The notes beneath the pieces were generated by a model, which was not told the DNA's origin, ran no database searches, and was given only the letters and a program-made list of their open reading frames with translations. Below, one piece after another: positions 26,942 through 36,401 of a DNA stretch of 64,000 nt. Source of the stretch: Butyrivibrio sp. YAB3001 (GTDB lineage: Bacteria > Bacillota > Clostridia > Lachnospirales > Lachnospiraceae); assembly GCF_900112195.1 (NCBI RefSeq), contig NZ_FOKR01000002.1:14624-78623 (forward strand), read 5' to 3'. The translations under genes and the position numbers were made by a program. How positions within the stretch are numbered: the stretch's first letter is position 1; each line of letters starts with the position of its first letter.

Positions 26942-28192
26942 ATGGCTGATATAAAACCCTTTAACGCATTTAGACCAAATGGGAAAAAGGCGGAAATTAT
27001 TGCTTCACTTCCCTATGACGTTTTTAACAGACAGGAAGCTTATGAAAAGGTAAGAAAAGAACCTGATTCTTTTCTTGCTATCGACAGGCCAGAAACACAG
27101 TTTGAACCTGATCATGATATGTATGCGCCTGAAGTTTATGATAAGGCGAGACAGATGCTTGATGAAAAGATTCAAAAGGGTGATTTTATCCAGGATGAAA
27201 AGCCCTGCTATTATATTTATGAGCAGACAATGAATGGAAGATGCCAGACAGGAATTGTTGCCTGCGCTTCAATAGATGACTACCTTTCCGGTGTTATCAA
27301 GAAACATGAGAATACCCGTGAAGAAAAAGAAATCGACAGGATAAATCATGTTTATACCTGTGATGCGCAGACTGGACCTATTTTTTTGTGTTATAGAAAG
27401 AATCGTCTTATATCTGATCTTGTTGAAAAGATCAAGGAAGTGGATGAACCGGTATATGATTTTACATCAGAAGACGGAGTAAGAAACCGAATTTTTGTTG
27501 TATCTGATTCGGATGAGATAGATACTATCTGCAGGGTGTTTACCACTATAAAGTCTGTTTATATTGCTGATGGACACCACAGATGCGCATCAGCTGTTAA
27601 AGTGGGACTTAAGAAAAGAAAAGAGCTTGAAGGTAATATAAAGGGAAAACTTAATTCAGATTACTTTTTATCAGTATTATTCCCTGACGAAGAGCTCATG
27701 ATAATGGATTATAACAGAGTGGTAAAAGACTTAAACGGACTTTCCGAGCTTGAATTTGTTGGAAAGATAAAAGAAAAATTTGATATTCAGGAAGAAACAG
27801 AACAGGTCAAACCATCCAAAAAAGGCGAGTATGGAATGTTTTTGGATCGAAAATGGTACAAATTAACAGCAAAGGAAAGCTGTTACAGGGGCGACCCGGT
27901 TGAAGACCTTGATGTCTCTGTGCTGCAAAATGAAGTCCTTTCTAAAATTCTTGGAATAGGGGATCCAAGAACTGACAAGAGAATTGATTTCGTTGGAGGA
28001 ATAAGAGGACTTTCGGAGCTTGAGAAGCGCTGCGAAAAAGACATGAAAGTGGCATTTTCTTTATATCCTACATCAATAAAGGAACTCTTTGATGTTGCAG
28101 ATGCAGGTCTTTTGATGCCACCAAAGTCTACATGGTTTGAACCAAAGTTACTTAGTGGGTTATTTATTCACAAAATTAGTGGTATGATATAG
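26942..28192 (+). CDS. DUF1015-family protein next to serCA
   Basis: A 416-residue cytosolic protein starting MADIKPFNAFRP and containing LPYDVFNRQEAY, the RINHVYTCDAQTGPIFLCY region and IADGHHRCASAV, all characteristic of DUF1015. No signal peptide or membrane segment is seen. The family has no proven activity that I can state; it is often found beside serA/serC. The conserved His pair (ADGHHR) and acidic residues suggest an enzyme. No SerB-type phosphoserine phosphatase is present in the window, so a role in serine synthesis is a reasonable but unproven idea. ATG 26942 follows CAGGAG. Confidence 0.85.
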   Translation: MADIKPFNAFRPNGKKAEIIASLPYDVFNRQEAYEKVRKEPDSFLAIDRPETQFEPDHDMYAPEVYDKARQMLDEKIQKGDFIQDEKPCYYIYEQTMNGRCQTGIVACASIDDYLSGVIKKHENTREEKEIDRINHVYTCDAQTGPIFLCYRKNRLISDLVEKIKEVDEPVYDFTSEDGVRNRIFVVSDSDEIDTICRVFTTIKSVYIADGHHRCASAVKVGLKKRKELEGNIKGKLNSDYFLSVLFPDEELMIMDYNRVVKDLNGLSELEFVGKIKEKFDIQEETEQVKPSKKGEYGMFLDRKWYKLTAKESCYRGDPVEDLDVSVLQNEVLSKILGIGDPRTDKRIDFVGGIRGLSELEKRCEKDMKVAFSLYPTSIKELFDVADAGLLMPPKSTWFEPKLLSGLFIHKISGMI

Positions 28193-28272
28193 ATGTATGC
28201 TGAAAAAAAGTAAAAAAACAAAGAGAAAACTGACATTTTTCTTAGTTTTAATTCAATTCGGAGGGGAATAAG

Positions 28273-30864
28273 GTGAATAATAAACTTTATAAAATGATGA
28301 ATTGGCCTGAAATTGAAGAGATTATCTATTCTGACGGTGATAATCCACATCGGATTCTTGGGGCGCATAAGGTTGGAAGCAGCTATCTCATTCAGGCTTT
28401 TTATCCTGATGCTGAATCTGTTAAGGTCTACATTGAGAATACTAAAAAGGAATACGAGATGGAGCTTGCAGATGAAGCCGGCTTTTATGCGATTATTGTT
28501 CCCTATGTAGAAAAGATAAAGTATAAGTACATTATTAAAGATGCAAAAGGAAATGAAACTACGCTTTATGATCCATATGCATTTGAACCGCTAATGGACA
28601 GGGAGGATTTCATAAAGTTTGGAAGTGGCATTCATTATCATATTTATGAAAAACTTGGCGCTCATCCTATGACCAGAAATGGTGTGGATGGAACAGAATT
28701 TGCAGTATGGGCGCCTTCTGCTGCAAGAGTTAGTGTAATTGGCGATTTTAATGGCTGGGATGGAAGAATCTGTCAGATGCACAGACTTGATCCTATCGGT
28801 GTTTTTGAGATATTTATTCCCGGGGCAAAAGAGCATGATGGCTATCAGTTTGAGATAAAAACCAGGAGTGGAATCGTATTTAAGAGACCTGATCCATTTG
28901 CATTTGCTTCTAAGGGCGAAAATGGAATGATCTCTGTTATCAGGAGAAATGATCAGATTAACTGGACAGATGACAAGTGGCTTTCAAATAGAAGAAAGTT
29001 CAAGCTTGACGAGGATGCTCTTTCAATCTGTGAAATATCTCTTGAGGCTTTTGCGGACAGACATGGTCAGAAGAGCACTATGGAAGAAATTACAGGAGAT
29101 ATTCTTGATTTTGTTCAGAATCATGGCTTCAACACTGTTGAACTCATGCCTGTAATGAAACATTTACCGGGACATTTTTATCACATTTTGGATTTCTTTG
29201 CTCTTGATGAATCAAGCGGTGATATTTGTGAGTTTATGTCTTTTGTCAATGCAATGCACAATGCCGGAATAAGAGTAATCCTTGACTGGGTTCCAACTCT
29301 TTTCCCTAAGTCATCATGCGGTCTTAGTGATTTTGATGGAAGAACACTTTTTGAATATGAGGACCCAAGAGTTGGCATACGTCCTAAGTCTGGTGATCTT
29401 GTCTTTGATTATGGAAGAAAAGAAGTTACAAATTTCCTTATCTCCAATGCTTTGTATTGGATTGAAAACTTCCATATTGATGGATTCAGAACTTCAGATA
29501 TTTCAAGGATCATCTACCTTGATTATGATAGAAACCCTGGTGAGTGGATGCCTAATATCTATGGCGGAAATGAGAATCTGGAGGCACTTGAATTCCTTAG
29601 ACAGTTTAACCAGATAATTCACAAGAATAATCCGGGTGTAATCACAATTACCAAGGAAACAGCCTGCTGGCCAAATCTTACTGATGATATAGAAAATGGC
29701 GGACTTGGATTCGACTTTAAGTGGAACAATGGATGGACAAATGAATTCCTCTCATATATGGAAAATGATCCGCTCTTTAGGGCAGGTCACCATGATGAAC
29801 TTACAGTTAGTCTGATTTATAGTTATACAGAGCGATTTGTGCTTGCGTTTACTCATGAAGATATGGAGAAGGGACTTGAGGGTTTGTATTATCTGATGCC
29901 CGGCGATTCTTCACAGAAGATGGGTAATTTGAGACTTGCTCTTTCATACATGATGGTTCATCCAGGCAGAAAGCATCTTTACATGGAACCGGATGCTCTT
30001 ACCATAGATCAGGCTGTATTTGTTGAGAATCTTCTTAAGAAGCTGAATGGTCTCTACTTTAGTCACGATGCGCTTCATCAGCTAGACAGTTCTGACAGCG
30101 GATTTGAGTGGATCAATAATATGGCATCAGATGACTGCATGGTTTCTTTTGTCAGAAAGAGCATAAACGATGGCGAAACACTTCTTGTTGTTGCCAATAT
30201 GGCTGGCGTAGAAAGAGATTATGAGATAGGTGTTCCTGTTGACGGACGCTATAACGAGATATTTAACAGCGATGATCTTAGCTACGGCGGAACCGGTATT
30301 CTTAATCCTGGCAAAATGGAAACCAGAAGAAAAGATGTTGATGGAAGAAACTATTGCATATCAATAAAGCTTGCGCCGGTTTCTCTTTCAATATTAAGTT
30401 ATACACCTTATACAGAGCAGGAAAAGAAAATCCGTGCAATTAAGGAAGAGGAAGAGATTCTTAAAGAAAACGAGCGCCAGGAGAAGATAAAGGCTCTTAA
30501 GGAAAGACAGAATCTTGAAGAGCAGAAGCTTCTTGCTGAACTTAAAATCAAATATGAAAAAGAACTTGCTGAGCAGGAAAAGGCTATTGAGGAAAAATAT
30601 GCCAAGATTGAGGAAGAGAGAATCTTTAGCATAGTAACAGATGAAGCGATAAAGAGTGCTGAGAGCGACAAAGAAAAATCATCTGATAAAGCAAAGCCTG
30701 AAGCAAAGACAGTAAAGGCTAAAACTACTTCAAAGGCAAAGACTACAAAAGAAAAAACAAGCGCAAAGCCTGCTTCTAAAACAACAAAGAAAACAGGTAC
30801 TGCAAAGACAACAAAGACAACAAAGACAACAAAAACTACTAAAACATCCAAGAAGACTGAATGA
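28273..30864 (+). CDS. GlgB-like protein lacking catalytic residues, with coiled-coil and Lys/Thr-rich tail
   Basis: An 863-residue protein with the full architecture of 1,4-alpha-glucan branching enzyme: N1 domain (about 15-110), CBM48 (about 120-225, containing GDFNGWDGR), GH13 barrel (about 240-610) and C-terminal beta domain (to about 710). Against E. coli GlgB (recalled sequence) the alignment is gap-free around the active site, but D405 (nucleophile) is S408 (FRTSD), E458 (acid/base) is K461 (TKETA), D526 is E529 (THED) and H340 is L343; R403 and H525 are kept. The GNEF and REWN motifs are gone. Residues about 717-790 are a charged coiled coil and 797-863 a Lys/Thr/Ala-rich histone-like tail. 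It probably binds glycogen or another glucan without cleaving it. GTG start follows GGAGGGG. Confidence 0.9.
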   Translation: MNNKLYKMMNWPEIEEIIYSDGDNPHRILGAHKVGSSYLIQAFYPDAESVKVYIENTKKEYEMELADEAGFYAIIVPYVEKIKYKYIIKDAKGNETTLYDPYAFEPLMDREDFIKFGSGIHYHIYEKLGAHPMTRNGVDGTEFAVWAPSAARVSVIGDFNGWDGRICQMHRLDPIGVFEIFIPGAKEHDGYQFEIKTRSGIVFKRPDPFAFASKGENGMISVIRRNDQINWTDDKWLSNRRKFKLDEDALSICEISLEAFADRHGQKSTMEEITGDILDFVQNHGFNTVELMPVMKHLPGHFYHILDFFALDESSGDICEFMSFVNAMHNAGIRVILDWVPTLFPKSSCGLSDFDGRTLFEYEDPRVGIRPKSGDLVFDYGRKEVTNFLISNALYWIENFHIDGFRTSDISRIIYLDYDRNPGEWMPNIYGGNENLEALEFLRQFNQIIHKNNPGVITITKETACWPNLTDDIENGGLGFDFKWNNGWTNEFLSYMENDPLFRAGHHDELTVSLIYSYTERFVLAFTHEDMEKGLEGLYYLMPGDSSQKMGNLRLALSYMMVHPGRKHLYMEPDALTIDQAVFVENLLKKLNGLYFSHDALHQLDSSDSGFEWINNMASDDCMVSFVRKSINDGETLLVVANMAGVERDYEIGVPVDGRYNEIFNSDDLSYGGTGILNPGKMETRRKDVDGRNYCISIKLAPVSLSILSYTPYTEQEKKIRAIKEEEEILKENERQEKIKALKERQNLEEQKLLAELKIKYEKELAEQEKAIEEKYAKIEEERIFSIVTDEAIKSAESDKEKSSDKAKPEAKTVKAKTTSKAKTTKEKTSAKPASKTTKKTGTAKTTKTTKTTKTTKTSKKTE

Positions 30865-30911
30865 TCAGGGATTAGGATGACCTGTTGACACAATATTTTA
30901 AACCAGTAATT

Positions 30912-30962
30912 ATATCTATAGTAAATGTTATGAAAAATTGGCATTTACTATAGATATTTTTT
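30912..30962 (+). terminator. Terminator of the GlgB-like gene
   Basis: A 16-bp perfect stem (ATATCTATAGTAAATG and its complement at 30942-30957) with a 14-nt loop, followed by a T-run to 30962. Confidence 0.93.
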
Positions 30963-30993
30963 GAAAGCTCCCATGTATTATGAATTTTTGTGC

Positions 30994-31022
30994 TTGTAAA
31001 CTGCAGATAACGTGTGTATAAT
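30994..31022 (+). promoter_or_regulatory. Promoter of tRNA-Thr
   Basis: -35 TTGTAA (30994-30999), 17-nt spacer, perfect -10 TATAAT (31017-31022), 20 nt before the tRNA. Confidence 0.75.
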
Positions 31023-31042
31023 ATTTTTTGTGCTTGTCACAA

Positions 31043-31115
31043 GCTGGAATGGCGCAGTTGGTAGCGCAACTGATTCGTAATCAGTAGGTCGAGGGTTCAA
31101 GTCCCTTTTCCAGCT
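31043..31115 (+). tRNA. tRNA-Thr (anticodon CGU)
   Basis: A complete cloverleaf: acceptor GCTGGAA / TTCCAGC, D arm with GCGC-AGTTGGTA-GCGC, anticodon stem ACTGA / TCAGT with loop TTCGTAA (anticodon CGT at 31076-31078), and T arm with GGTTCAAGTCC. The 3' CCA is not encoded. A T-rich stretch after it (31116-31135) probably ends transcription. Confidence 0.95.
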
Positions 31116-31194
31116 TTATTTTTTTGCTTTTTTTCGAGCTTTTTTCTATTATTTGTTCTGATAAATAATTATTTTAAAAGTTTATAAAACTTGT

Positions 31195-31202
31195 GATATA
31201 AT
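31195..31202 (+). promoter_or_regulatory. Promoter of apt-rel
   Basis: Extended -10 TGATATAAT ending at 31202; upstream is A/T-rich (TTTAAAAG) with no strong -35. It precedes the apt start by 42 nt. Confidence 0.55.
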
Positions 31203-31244
31203 ATTACATTGAAAGATTGTTTTTTAAGAGAGGGTGTTTTTAAG

Positions 31245-31769
31245 ATGAAAGAACTTAAAGATTATGTAAGAACTATACCGGATTTTCCTGAGGAAGGAAT
31301 CATGTTCAGAGACATAACATCTGTACTTCAGGATGCTGATGGTTTCCATCTTGCAATTGATAAAATGCAGGAGATGGTTGCTGATCTTGATTTCGATCTT
31401 GTCCTTGGCGCTGAGTCAAGAGGATTCATTTTTAGTGCTCCAATTGCTTATAACAGAGGCAAAGCACTTGTACCTGTAAGAAAGAAAGGAAAGCTTCCTT
31501 GCGATACTATCGAGGTTGAATACGATCTTGAGTATGGTAAAGCTGTTCTTGAAATTCACAAGGATGCTATCAAACCTGGACAGAAGGTTCTTCTTGTTGA
31601 TGACCTTATGGCTACAGGCGGCACTATTGAAGCAATGATCAAACTTGTTGAGAAGCTTGGCGGTGAAGTTGCAGGAATATTGGTGCTTATGGAACTTAAG
31701 GGCCTTAAGGGAAGAGAAAGACTTAAAGATTATAGACTTGATGCAGCAATCAGCTACGAAGGGAAATAA
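31245..31769 (+). CDS. apt: Adenine phosphoribosyltransferase
   Basis: A 174-residue type I PRTase, standard Apt length, that salvages adenine to AMP with PRPP. It shows IPDFPEEGIMFRDIT at the N-terminus, GAESRGFIF, and the PRPP loop VLLVDDLMATGGT. The ATG at 31245 follows GAGAGGG; an in-frame TTG at 31209 has no ribosome binding site. rel starts 4 nt after the stop, an arrangement conserved in many Firmicutes that links purine salvage with (p)ppGpp metabolism. Confidence 0.96.
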   Translation: MKELKDYVRTIPDFPEEGIMFRDITSVLQDADGFHLAIDKMQEMVADLDFDLVLGAESRGFIFSAPIAYNRGKALVPVRKKGKLPCDTIEVEYDLEYGKAVLEIHKDAIKPGQKVLLVDDLMATGGTIEAMIKLVEKLGGEVAGILVLMELKGLKGRERLKDYRLDAAISYEGK

Positions 31770-31773
31770 TTAG

Positions 31774-34056
31774 ATGCCGCAGAATTTCGATGATGGAAGA
31801 ATTGAAAACATCGAAGAGTTTCAAAAGCCTAGTACTTTGTATGAAGGCCTTATTAAGCGCGTAAGGAAATATCATCCATCGGATGATATTTCTCTTATAG
31901 AGAAGGCTTATACACAGGCTGCGGAGGCTCATAAAGATCAGCTACGCAAATCAGGTGAACCATATATCATTCACCCACTTTGCGTGGCTATTATTCTTGC
32001 GGATCTTGAGATGGATAAGGAGACCATTGCTGCAGGACTTCTTCATGATGTGGTAGAAGATACAATCTGTACCAAAGAGGAAATAGAAAATTGTTTTGGA
32101 GCGGACGTTGCGCTTTTGGTTGATGGTGTCACCAAATTGACAGCACTGCAGCTTTCTACTGATAATACAAACAAGACTCAGGAACAGATTGATATGCAGG
32201 CTCAGAATCTGCGTAAGATGTTCCTTGCAATGGCCAAGGATATCCGTGTTATCCTGATCAAACTTGCGGACAGATTGCATAATATGAGAACTCTTGCTCA
32301 TATGCCGCCTGAGAAGCAGCAGAGGATTGCACAGGAAACTTTGGATATTTATTCTCCGATAGCGGGGAGACTTGGTATCAGTAAGATCAAGGTTGAACTT
32401 GACGATCTGTCTCTTAAATATTTGAAACCTGACGTTTACTATGACCTTGTAGACAAGGTTGCTGTCAGAAAAAGTGAACGTGAGAAATATGTTGAGGATA
32501 TCTGTGTTAAGGTTCGAACAGCTATTAAGGATGCCGGCATTTCCGGTGAGGTAAATGGCAGAGTTAAGCATTTCTTCAGTATATACAAGAAAATGCGCAA
32601 CCAGAATAAAACTCTTGACCAGATATATGATTTATTTGCCATAAGAATTATTGTGGCTACTGTTAAAGACTGTTATGCAGCGCTTGGAGTAATCCATGAG
32701 ATGTATAAGCCCATTCCGGGAAGATTTAAGGATTACATTGCAATGCCCAAGCCCAACATGTATCAGTCTTTACATACTACGCTGATCGGACAGACAGGTC
32801 AGCCATTTGAAATTCAGATTCGTACTTATGATATGCATAAAGCGGCAGAATATGGTATTGCTGCTCATTGGAAATATAAGGAAGCTTCTGATGGCAAGAA
32901 GGCTGAAAATGGCGAAGAAGAGAAGCTTATCTGGCTTCGACAGATTCTTGAATGGCAACAGGATATGTCTGACAATCAGGAATTTATGAATCTTCTAAAG
33001 AGTGATCTTAATCTTTTTTCAGAGGATGTATATTGCTTTACTCCAACCGGTGAAGTTAAGAATCTCCCTGCCGGTTCTACACCTATCGATTTTGCTTACA
33101 GCGTACATAGCGCGGTTGGCAATAAAATGATAGGAGCTAAGGTTAATGGAAAACTTGTGCCGATTGATTACAAGATTCAAAATGGCGACAGAATTGAGAT
33201 AATCACCAGCCAGAATTCCAGAGGACCAAGTAGAGACTGGCTCTCGATTGCAAAAGCTACTTCCACTAAAAACAAAATCAATCAGTGGTTTAGAAATGAA
33301 CTTAAAGATGAGAATATTGCCAAGGGAAGAGAGCTTCTTATTGAATATTGCAGAAGTAAGGGAATAGATCTTTTCTCAATTTCTAAACCTGAATTTCAGA
33401 ATATTGTAATAAGAAAATATGGATTCCATGATTGGAATGCTATATTAGCAGCAGTTGGACATGGTGGACTTCGTGAAGGTCAGATCATCAATAAGATGCT
33501 TGAACTTGGTGAAAAAGACCACAAGCGCAATATTACTGATGAGGAAGTTCTTGCGGCAGTTGCAGAATCTAATATTACACCTCAGGTATCAAGCTCTGAT
33601 AATGCGATAATTGTTAAGGGCGTTCATGATGTGGCTGTTAGATTTTCGAAATGTTGTAATCCTGTTCCGGGTGATGATATTTGCGGATTTGTCACAAGAG
33701 GGCGAGGTGTATCCATCCATCGCAGAGACTGCGTTAATGTCATTAAGATGCAGGAAGAAGACAGAACAAGACTTATCGAGGCAAAGTGGCAGTCTGACAA
33801 CTCATCAAATGGCGGCAAATATGCTGCAACTATTAAGATATTTGCTAATAATAGAAGTGGTCTTCTTGCTGATATATCAAGAACATTGTCAGAAAAGAAT
33901 ATTGATATCATTTCTATGAACACAAGAACAAGTAAGCAGGGGCTTGCTACGATGGAAACCTCTTTCCAGGTATCATCAAGAGATCAGCTTCGCGAGATTG
34001 TTGACAAGATCAGACAGATTGACAGCATTATAGATATTGAAAGGACCACAGGTTAA
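31774..34056 (+). CDS. rel: Bifunctional (p)ppGpp synthetase/hydrolase Rel
   Basis: A 760-residue long RSH protein: HD hydrolase domain with intact LLHDVVEDT, synthetase domain containing IPGRFKDYIAMPKPNMYQSL, a TGS domain (VYCFTPTGEVKNLPAGSTPIDFAYSVH), a zinc-finger-like segment (SKCCNPVPGDDICGFVTRG) and a C-terminal ACT domain. Both catalytic halves look complete, so it can probably make and degrade the alarmone. Sits in apt-rel-MBL; its TAA overlaps the ATG of the next gene by one base. Confidence 0.96.
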   Translation: MPQNFDDGRIENIEEFQKPSTLYEGLIKRVRKYHPSDDISLIEKAYTQAAEAHKDQLRKSGEPYIIHPLCVAIILADLEMDKETIAAGLLHDVVEDTICTKEEIENCFGADVALLVDGVTKLTALQLSTDNTNKTQEQIDMQAQNLRKMFLAMAKDIRVILIKLADRLHNMRTLAHMPPEKQQRIAQETLDIYSPIAGRLGISKIKVELDDLSLKYLKPDVYYDLVDKVAVRKSEREKYVEDICVKVRTAIKDAGISGEVNGRVKHFFSIYKKMRNQNKTLDQIYDLFAIRIIVATVKDCYAALGVIHEMYKPIPGRFKDYIAMPKPNMYQSLHTTLIGQTGQPFEIQIRTYDMHKAAEYGIAAHWKYKEASDGKKAENGEEEKLIWLRQILEWQQDMSDNQEFMNLLKSDLNLFSEDVYCFTPTGEVKNLPAGSTPIDFAYSVHSAVGNKMIGAKVNGKLVPIDYKIQNGDRIEIITSQNSRGPSRDWLSIAKATSTKNKINQWFRNELKDENIAKGRELLIEYCRSKGIDLFSISKPEFQNIVIRKYGFHDWNAILAAVGHGGLREGQIINKMLELGEKDHKRNITDEEVLAAVAESNITPQVSSSDNAIIVKGVHDVAVRFSKCCNPVPGDDICGFVTRGRGVSIHRRDCVNVIKMQEEDRTRLIEAKWQSDNSSNGGKYAATIKIFANNRSGLLADISRTLSEKNIDIISMNTRTSKQGLATMETSFQVSSRDQLREIVDKIRQIDSIIDIERTTG

Positions 34057-34715
34057 TGGCAGCTAAGAATATTCAAGTGGCTTCGATGACTCTTGGAATG
34101 TGCGGGACAAATTGCTACTTTGTTTTTGATCAGGACGCTCAGGATGAGCAGGGAATGAGACATGGCATTCTTTTTGATCCGGCAGACAGAGGAGAGAGAA
34201 TTTTTGAAACTCTCAAAGATAAGAATCTTATAATTGATCTTATTCTTTTGACTCATGGACATTTTGATCACATTGGTGGAGCTGAAGCACTTAGAAAACT
34301 TAGCGGTGCTCAGATTGGCTGCTATGAAAAAGAAATTGGTCTTTGTAATGATCCATATCTTAATCTGTCCAACGATTTTGGCGGAAAGCTTATTATAGTG
34401 CCTGATATTACCTATAAAGATGAGAGCATTATAAGTGCAGCAGGTCTTAGCTGTAAGCTGCTTGCTACTCCCGGTCATACGTCAGGAAGCTGTTGCTATC
34501 TCTTTGAGGATGAACAAATACTTATTAGTGGTGATACACTTTTTGAAGAGTCTGTTGGAAGAACGGATTTTCCCACAAGCTCAACAAGTGAACTTATTCG
34601 CTCTATCAATGACAGGATTTTTATTTTACCTGATGAGACAGTTGTATATCCGGGTCATGGTGAAATGACAACTGTAGGTCATGAGAAGATGTATAATCCG
34701 TTTTGCAGAATGTGA
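34056..34715 (+). CDS. MBL-fold metallohydrolase (glyoxalase II-like)
   Basis: A 219-residue metallo-beta-lactamase-fold protein with the metal motif THGHFDHIGG, a later His in ATPGHTSGSCC, Asp in ISGDTLF and a C-terminal YPGHGEMTTVGHEK, giving a complete dinuclear site. Small proteins of this group are often annotated as hydroxyacylglutathione-hydrolase-like, but the substrate in thiol-poor clostridia is unknown. The start overlaps the rel stop (TAATG), so translation is coupled. Confidence 0.88.
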   Translation: MAAKNIQVASMTLGMCGTNCYFVFDQDAQDEQGMRHGILFDPADRGERIFETLKDKNLIIDLILLTHGHFDHIGGAEALRKLSGAQIGCYEKEIGLCNDPYLNLSNDFGGKLIIVPDITYKDESIISAAGLSCKLLATPGHTSGSCCYLFEDEQILISGDTLFEESVGRTDFPTSSTSELIRSINDRIFILPDETVVYPGHGEMTTVGHEKMYNPFCRM

Positions 34716-34730
34716 GATTCATTTTATAAT

Positions 34731-34791
34731 CCGTGGCTTAGAAATTGTTTAACGTCTGTAGTGTAAAACAATTTCTAAACTACGGATTTTT
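34731..34791 (+). terminator. Terminator after apt-rel-MBL
   Basis: Long imperfect stem with TTAGAAATTGTTT / AAACAATTTCTAA at its core and CCGT / ACGG at its base, followed by ATTTTTG. Confidence 0.85.
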
Positions 34792-34835
34792 GTTGGATAT
34801 AAATGTAAGTGTTTTATTTTTATGGAGTATTTTAG

Positions 34836-36365
34836 ATGAAAAAGATATTAGTAAATACTGACAAACATCAATATGATATTCATTCTCTTTTCAAGGCTTT
34901 TTTGGGAAATGAAGATGTAAAAGTTATTACTGAGCCAAATGATGATGAGAGTTTTTATGCTGTTATAGAGATTAAGTCTGTAAATAAGTCAGATTTATCA
35001 GATGAGGGAAATGTAACCGTAAGGCTGGAAGACGGAACTGAGTCTGAGTACAAATATCTGGATGAGTTTAATAATGGCCAATCCAGCATTTCCACAAACG
35101 GTGAAAAGGCTGATAAGCCTGATACCAGTAAAAATGCTGTAAAAAAAGCTATTTATACTGCACTTTGCAAATCTACAGGCAAGGAACTGCCATGGGGAAA
35201 TCTTACGGGAATAAGGCCTACAAGGATTGCAATGAATCTTATTGATAAGGGGCAGAGCGATGAAGAAATAGCGCAATATATGAAAGATACCTATTTTGTC
35301 AGTGATGAAAAAATAAAGCTTAGTACATTTATTGCTAGACGCGAGAAGGAAATTTTAAAGAACATTGACTATTTGAACGGTTATAGCCTTTATATTGGAA
35401 TTCCTTTTTGCCCGACAACCTGTCTATATTGTTCGTTTACTTCGTATCCGATTGGTGCTCATAAGAATATTGTAGATGACTATATTTCTTGTCTGGAAAA
35501 AGAAATAGATTATGTGGCTGAGAATTTTAAGGGTAAAACCCTTGATACAATTTATGTTGGAGGTGGTACACCGACAACTTTGGAGCCTCATCAGATTGAA
35601 AGGCTCCTTGGATATGTGAGAGATAAACTGGATATTTCAGGTGTTAAAGAGCTTACTGTTGAGTCAGGGCGCCCTGATTCTATCACAAGAGAAAAGCTCG
35701 CAGCTATGAAAAAAATGGGAGTTTCAAGAATATCAGTTAATCCACAGACTATGAGGGATGAAACATTAAAGCTTATTGGAAGAAGGCATACAGTTTCACA
35801 GCTGATAGATTCTTTTAACATGGCAAGAGAAGAGGGCTTTGACAATATAAATATGGACATTATACTTGGCCTTCCGGGTGAAACTGCTGATGATGTCAGA
35901 TATACAATGGAAGAAATAAGGAAACTGTCGCCGGATGATCTTACAGTCCATTCTCTTGCAATCAAGCGAGGATCTAAGCTTTACGAAGTAATCCATGAAA
36001 AAGAAATGAAGGGAGAGCTTAAGGTTCCGCTTTTTGAGTCAATAAATAATACTGAAGAGATGATGAGGATTGCATATGATGGCGCTTTGGAAATGGGACT
36101 TGAGCCATATTATCTCTACAGACAGAAGAATATAAGTGGCAATTTCGAAAATACCGGGTATGCAAGAAAAGGGAAAGCCGGCATATACAATATCCTTATA
36201 AATGAAGAAGTTCAGTCTATTGTTGCTCTTGGGGCTGGAACGGTTACAAAGAGAGTATTTGGCGGCGGAAGAATAGAACGTTGTGACAATGTAAAAGATG
36301 TTGCCCTGTATATGAACAATATAGATGAAATGATTGAACGAAAAAAAATACTATTTAATTTATAA
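34836..36365 (+). CDS. hemZ: Coproporphyrinogen dehydrogenase HemZ-like radical SAM protein
   Basis: A 509-residue protein. The first ~165 residues are the extra N-terminal region typical of HemZ; the radical-SAM cluster motif CPTTCLYC is at C192, C196 and C199, followed by YVGGGTPTTL (SAM-binding Gly-rich strand) and a HemN-type C-terminal domain. HemZ-type proteins are annotated as oxygen-independent coproporphyrinogen oxidases but this has not been proven for most; some HemN relatives act in haem transfer. Monocistronic, with a weak GGAG ribosome binding site. Confidence 0.88.
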   Translation: MKKILVNTDKHQYDIHSLFKAFLGNEDVKVITEPNDDESFYAVIEIKSVNKSDLSDEGNVTVRLEDGTESEYKYLDEFNNGQSSISTNGEKADKPDTSKNAVKKAIYTALCKSTGKELPWGNLTGIRPTRIAMNLIDKGQSDEEIAQYMKDTYFVSDEKIKLSTFIARREKEILKNIDYLNGYSLYIGIPFCPTTCLYCSFTSYPIGAHKNIVDDYISCLEKEIDYVAENFKGKTLDTIYVGGGTPTTLEPHQIERLLGYVRDKLDISGVKELTVESGRPDSITREKLAAMKKMGVSRISVNPQTMRDETLKLIGRRHTVSQLIDSFNMAREEGFDNINMDIILGLPGETADDVRYTMEEIRKLSPDDLTVHSLAIKRGSKLYEVIHEKEMKGELKVPLFESINNTEEMMRIAYDGALEMGLEPYYLYRQKNISGNFENTGYARKGKAGIYNILINEEVQSIVALGAGTVTKRVFGGGRIERCDNVKDVALYMNNIDEMIERKKILFNL

Positions 36366-36401
36366 AAATGATTGTATTTTTATAAATTTGGTGTCGATTT
36401 A

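Noticed and set aside
30720-30850. Short tandem DNA repeats (ACAAAGACA units), possible CRISPR or minisatellite
   Set aside because: They are in-frame Thr-Lys codons of the tail, have no spacer/repeat structure and belong to the coding sequence.
30408-30944. 178-residue open frame on the minus strand opposite the GlgB-like tail
   Set aside because: It is the complement of the low-complexity Lys/Thr/Glu codons, giving runs of Val/Phe/Ser; no ribosome binding site or recognisable domain.
31951-32571. 206-residue minus-strand frame opposite rel
   Set aside because: Lies wholly inside rel, no start signals, composition typical of antisense frames in this low-GC genome.
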